The notes under the pieces were generated by a model. The model was not told the origin of the DNA. It saw nothing but the letters and a program-made list of their open reading frames with translations, and searched no databases. DNA of 64,000 bases from Gnetum montanum (lineage: Eukaryota; Streptophyta; Gnetopsida; Gnetales; Gnetaceae), in the NCBI GenBank assembly GCA_015680685.1, contig MNCI01004258.1:132957-196956 (forward strand). The letters run 5' to 3'. Positions 60,837 to 64,000 of this stretch are shown one piece after another (the first letter of the stretch is position 1; every line of letters starts with the position of its first letter). Both the position numbers and the translations under genes were made by a program.

Positions 60837-61465
60837 ATGATTGAACAAATTGATAGTTTGGAAGGTTTCAAAGGTTCCAAAGAAATTCTTGATTATAAGA
60901 CTAATTATTCATTAGAAGAAGAATAGAAGAAGGTTCTTGAGTTTGGGACAAGTAGTGGAGTAAAGATTAGAATGATAAAGAAATCACCCCTTCTATCTGG
61001 TTATTAGTCTATAAGAGAAGATGAAAGAAATTTAAGAGTTTAATAATCAAAAGGAATTCTAATAGGATGGTGAATCCTTAGCAAATAGTTACACCATTAA
61101 GATTTTAAAACTACAATAATATTCCTAAGGTAGTTTACAAATATTTGCATGAGCCTTTTATTCTTGGAGAAGCCTACTTAGTTGAAGAATACTTTCACTT
61201 ATTTGAGTTAGTTTTAGCTCATGCTCATGCCCAACATTAAGATCAAGCTTGTAGATTGCTTATAGTAAATTTAAAGGATATGGCTTAGATTTGGTGTTCA
61301 AACTTGCTAAGCAATAGTATCACAAGTTGGAATGATATGAAAAATCTTTTCTTGGTATAGTTTGACAACCAATTGGATCAAAAACACCTATGCTATGGAT
61401 TAGTGCAAGCTAAATAAGGAGTTAAAGAGTCAATTAGAGATTTCAACATTAAGTTTCAAAGAATT
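60837..61465 (+). pseudogene. Copy I gag fragment, interrupted by copy H
   Basis: ATG 60837 starts MIEQIDSLEGFKGSKEILDY; after a frameshift a retrotransposon-gag block reads YLHEPFILGEAYLVEEYFHL, FELVLAHAHAQH, LIVNLKDMA, WCSNLLSNSITSWNDMKNLF and FDNQLDQKHLCYGLVQAK, with four TAA/TAG stops. It ends at FQRI, where the LTR of copy H is inserted. Not the same family as D-H. Confidence 0.75.
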
Positions 61466-62307
61466 TGATGAGTGGTGAGGTACCTGTATGCTCAACCATC
61501 CAAATCACAAGCGTTCATGCACAATCTGGTCAAATTTTGTGGATGGAACTAGTTGTGACATCTAGATTGTTATGCCTTGATTCGCTATGTTCCCACTTGG
61601 ACTAGCGGTAGCTTTGTCACATATGGTTTAGTCCAAAGTGAGGTGTATGATGTTTCCTAACTCTATGTTACTCCTAGTGATGAATAGAGATAAATTGATT
61701 AACTAATGAACAATGAAAAATAAAGTGTAAGTTAGCTTATGGTGATGGTATCTGCTCTTAATTTTTCGTACATGTCTTGGACTTCGTGGAGCTACTTCTG
61801 GGATTACCACGTATACGTCATTAGTTGTGCCAAATGATACACCTTTGGGCAACCAAGTACTTACACTTAATGCTTGTGATTAAGGTATACACATTTCGCT
61901 TAACAATAGGAAGAATAAATAACAATAAATGGAAATGTTTAACTAAATAAAGCATTAAATAATTAAAGTAATAATAATAATCCAAGTGGATGCTACAATG
62001 ATGGAAGTAATCTCGATCTTTATTGCCAATCATGTAACGTGTCCAAGTACGTCACACTCGAACAAAGGTGTCGTAAACTACAAAATCATACTATGGGCAT
62101 GCACTAGGAATAACATAAAGGAAAGAAATTGAAAACTAACTATTCTAGAATGTGCAGAAATTCTAAGCCAAAAACTGTCTCATCTGGAAGCCCAAGTGCA
62201 GTATTTATAGGTAAGGTCCAAATGAGGTGACATTGGGTATCTGATGTCGCTTATTAGCTCCGAAGTTGGAACTCTAACATTGAGGCCAGTCAAATCATGT
62301 CTCATCA
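61466..62307 (-). repeat. 3' LTR of copy H
   Basis: 842 bp; minus strand TGATGAGACATG... to CCACTCATCA. Preceded on its high side by a polypurine tract-like ATGAGGGTA. Confidence 0.82.
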
Positions 62308-62511
62308 TACCCTCATGACTGAATGAAAACTCGTCTTTGAGTTAAAAAAAGATGAGAAAGAAGTCTTTTATAAAATATTGGGCTGGTATGGGATTATTGA
62401 CTGACTCCAACAATAGACAAAATAATTGATTATTTGCATGCTGAAGTGATGTAGTACAAAAATGGGACACATTATTAGAAAACAAGATAAGTCAAAACAA
62501 GACTAGGAGGC

Positions 62512-63470
62512 TTATGTAGTGCTTGGAGGTGGTGGCTCTTCCATTGGTCACTTCCCTTTGTCATTAGGCCACTAAAATTTGTAATAGTTAAGCAAGGCTT
62601 GTAATTTTTCCTCCCTTGTCCTTGGGTTGTGCATCATCCAGGTTACTGTGCTGATGTGTGCTAGTGTTAGTACATCACAAGGACATGGTAGTTGTGGAAA
62701 CATTTGATTTGCCTTGATGTACCAAGTTGCAAACTGTCGTCATTCCTCCTTGAAGGCCCTAGCTTTATGCTTTAGCTCATGATAGTTTGTCAATCTTTAA
62801 GCTAGGTTTGAGGCTACATCTTTCTGTCCCTGGTAGCTAGCTTTGACCACCTCTAATTCTAAGTTTGCCACTTGTAATTTTTGCAATGCATCCTTCTGAT
62901 CCACAAACTCCTCATACAGTGCATAAGTGGTCATCACTTACTTCTCCAAATTGCTTCTAGGATGACCTATTGTTAACATGATAAGGTTAGCATATTTGAG
63001 GCTAGCCAATGCTTTATATTTTTTCAAATCTTTTATATAAAGGTCCTTATTTTTAACTTTTTCTTGGTGGACCATGGCATAACTATCCAAAATGGCTTAC
63101 CATTCTAAATTTTGTGCCACCAAGGAGTTGATGTGGGCCTTGGCTATCTTGATTTTCTTTTCATTAATTTCCTTATACATGCCAACCTTATCCCACAAGT
63201 CTTCTTTTCACTTTTCATATTTTATGGCCTCATTCTGCCATGCACTAATCTCAATTGCTATCTTTTGTCGAATAGCACGTACCTTCTCCATATAGAGGGT
63301 TCTATTTTCTTGGGCTAATTGACTCATATCCTAGTTGATCCTCATGAGTTGTTCCCTTAACTGGTGGACACTCTCTTCCAAGATGTTCTTTTACTTTTCC
63401 ACTATGATCAACTAGGCATTCTCTTTAGCAAGCTACTTATTTTCTTTTTGAATAGTAGTCAATGCCTTCT
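62512..63470 (-). pseudogene. Copy H 3' reading frame, C-terminal coiled coil and tail only
   Basis: The minus frame ends at TAA 62512 with MEEPPPPSTT; upstream ANQMFPQLPCPCDVLTLAHI, TWMMHNPRTREEKLQALLN, and coiled-coil pieces. It is fused at 63470/63471 to the end of the 5' LTR, so gag, pol and the N-terminal half are deleted. Confidence 0.75.
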
Positions 63471-64000
63471 TGATGAGTGGCGAGGTACCCCTACACTCAA
63501 CCATACTAAATGAGCGTAGCACGTGCGATTTAGGCGAACTCCGCAGACTAAATGCCTAAACGCCCCATGAAACACTTGGGGTTAATTGTTCGTTGTCTTC
63601 CCAGGCTTACTTGTATGCGTCACGGTGTATGGTTAAACAAGACTAAGGTATATGATTTTTTTGGTATTTTTCGGTTTATCTCCTAAGCTATGAGGGTGAA
63701 GGGTTGAGAAACTAACTAACTCTAACTACAACACTAAGTCCTAGCGTCAGCATCCATTCCCACTTGCCGTACATACCCTGAACTATGCAACTGTGGCTAC
63801 CAAATGCTAATTGTTACGGGGATCACCACACGTAACGCACGTGCTCGAAGCGGTTGTACTGAGGCACTTAACTAACCTAAGTGTGACAAGCAGCCGATTC
63901 CTTGACTAGCCATACACATCCGTAGATGCTCGTAATCAAGTCGTACTTGTCCCACGTTCTAGAAGGAAAGGGTGAGAGAAACTAATCGCGATGAGTAGCC
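63471..64000 (-). repeat. 5' LTR of copy H, running off the right edge
   Basis: Begins (plus strand) tgatgagtggcgaggtaccc, the family LTR end in minus orientation, and continues with blocks shared with 61466-62307 and 30114-30673. Confidence 0.78.

Overview
This is nuclear DNA of a land plant with a large, transposon-rich genome. The host gene is split by introns of up to 10 kb, the window is AT-rich, and most of it is old, decayed retrotransposons whose codons are broken mainly by C-to-T-type changes (CAA/CAG to TAA/TAG). A gymnosperm such as a conifer is my best guess. That is inference; no species marker is visible.

Only one host gene is supported. It is a STE20/germinal-centre-type protein kinase (plant MAP4K-alpha class) on the minus strand, from the start codon at 28139 down to at least 4585. 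Ten coding exons join in frame into 253 codons that cover the N-terminus and most of the kinase domain. The remaining exons would lie left of position 1. One intron appears to use a GC donor. The introns hold an LTR element at the window edge (1 to about 1350), two L1-type LINEs of one family in opposite orientation inside the same intron (6738-9482 plus; 10001-16513 minus), two eroded tRNA-like SINEs, an RTE-type LINE with an inverted segment (24540-26150), and a perfect 29-bp inverted repeat (26865-26934).

From about 29.4 kb to the right edge the window is a nested pile of Ty3/gypsy elements, mostly one family (TGAT...ATCA LTRs of about 840-875 bp, tRNA-Asp-type primer site). In order: a LINE fragment and a partial minus LTR; copy D (plus, 30674-38131, pol but almost no gag, contains the sequence gap); copy F (minus, 38131-39317 plus 46721-55612, gag-protease but no pol); copy E (plus, 39318-46720, gag but no pol) sitting inside F; partial copy G (minus, 55613-57842), which shares an LTR with F; a different gypsy gag remnant I (59590-61465); and deletion copy H (minus, 61466 to the right edge), inserted into I.

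The most interesting signal is an extra long reading frame (about 900 codons in E) between pol and the 3' LTR of the gypsy family. It has a globular N-terminal part, a long coiled coil and a conserved C-terminal tail, and is visible in five copies. In three copies a cluster of GATATC palindromes with a TATA box, like that of the LTR promoter, lies upstream of it, and the start codon often follows a splice-acceptor-like sequence. Independently, the L1-type LINEs carry a third reading frame downstream of reverse transcriptase; in the longer copy it has the same layout (globular part, then coiled coil). Two unrelated retroelement classes may therefore carry similar accessory genes.
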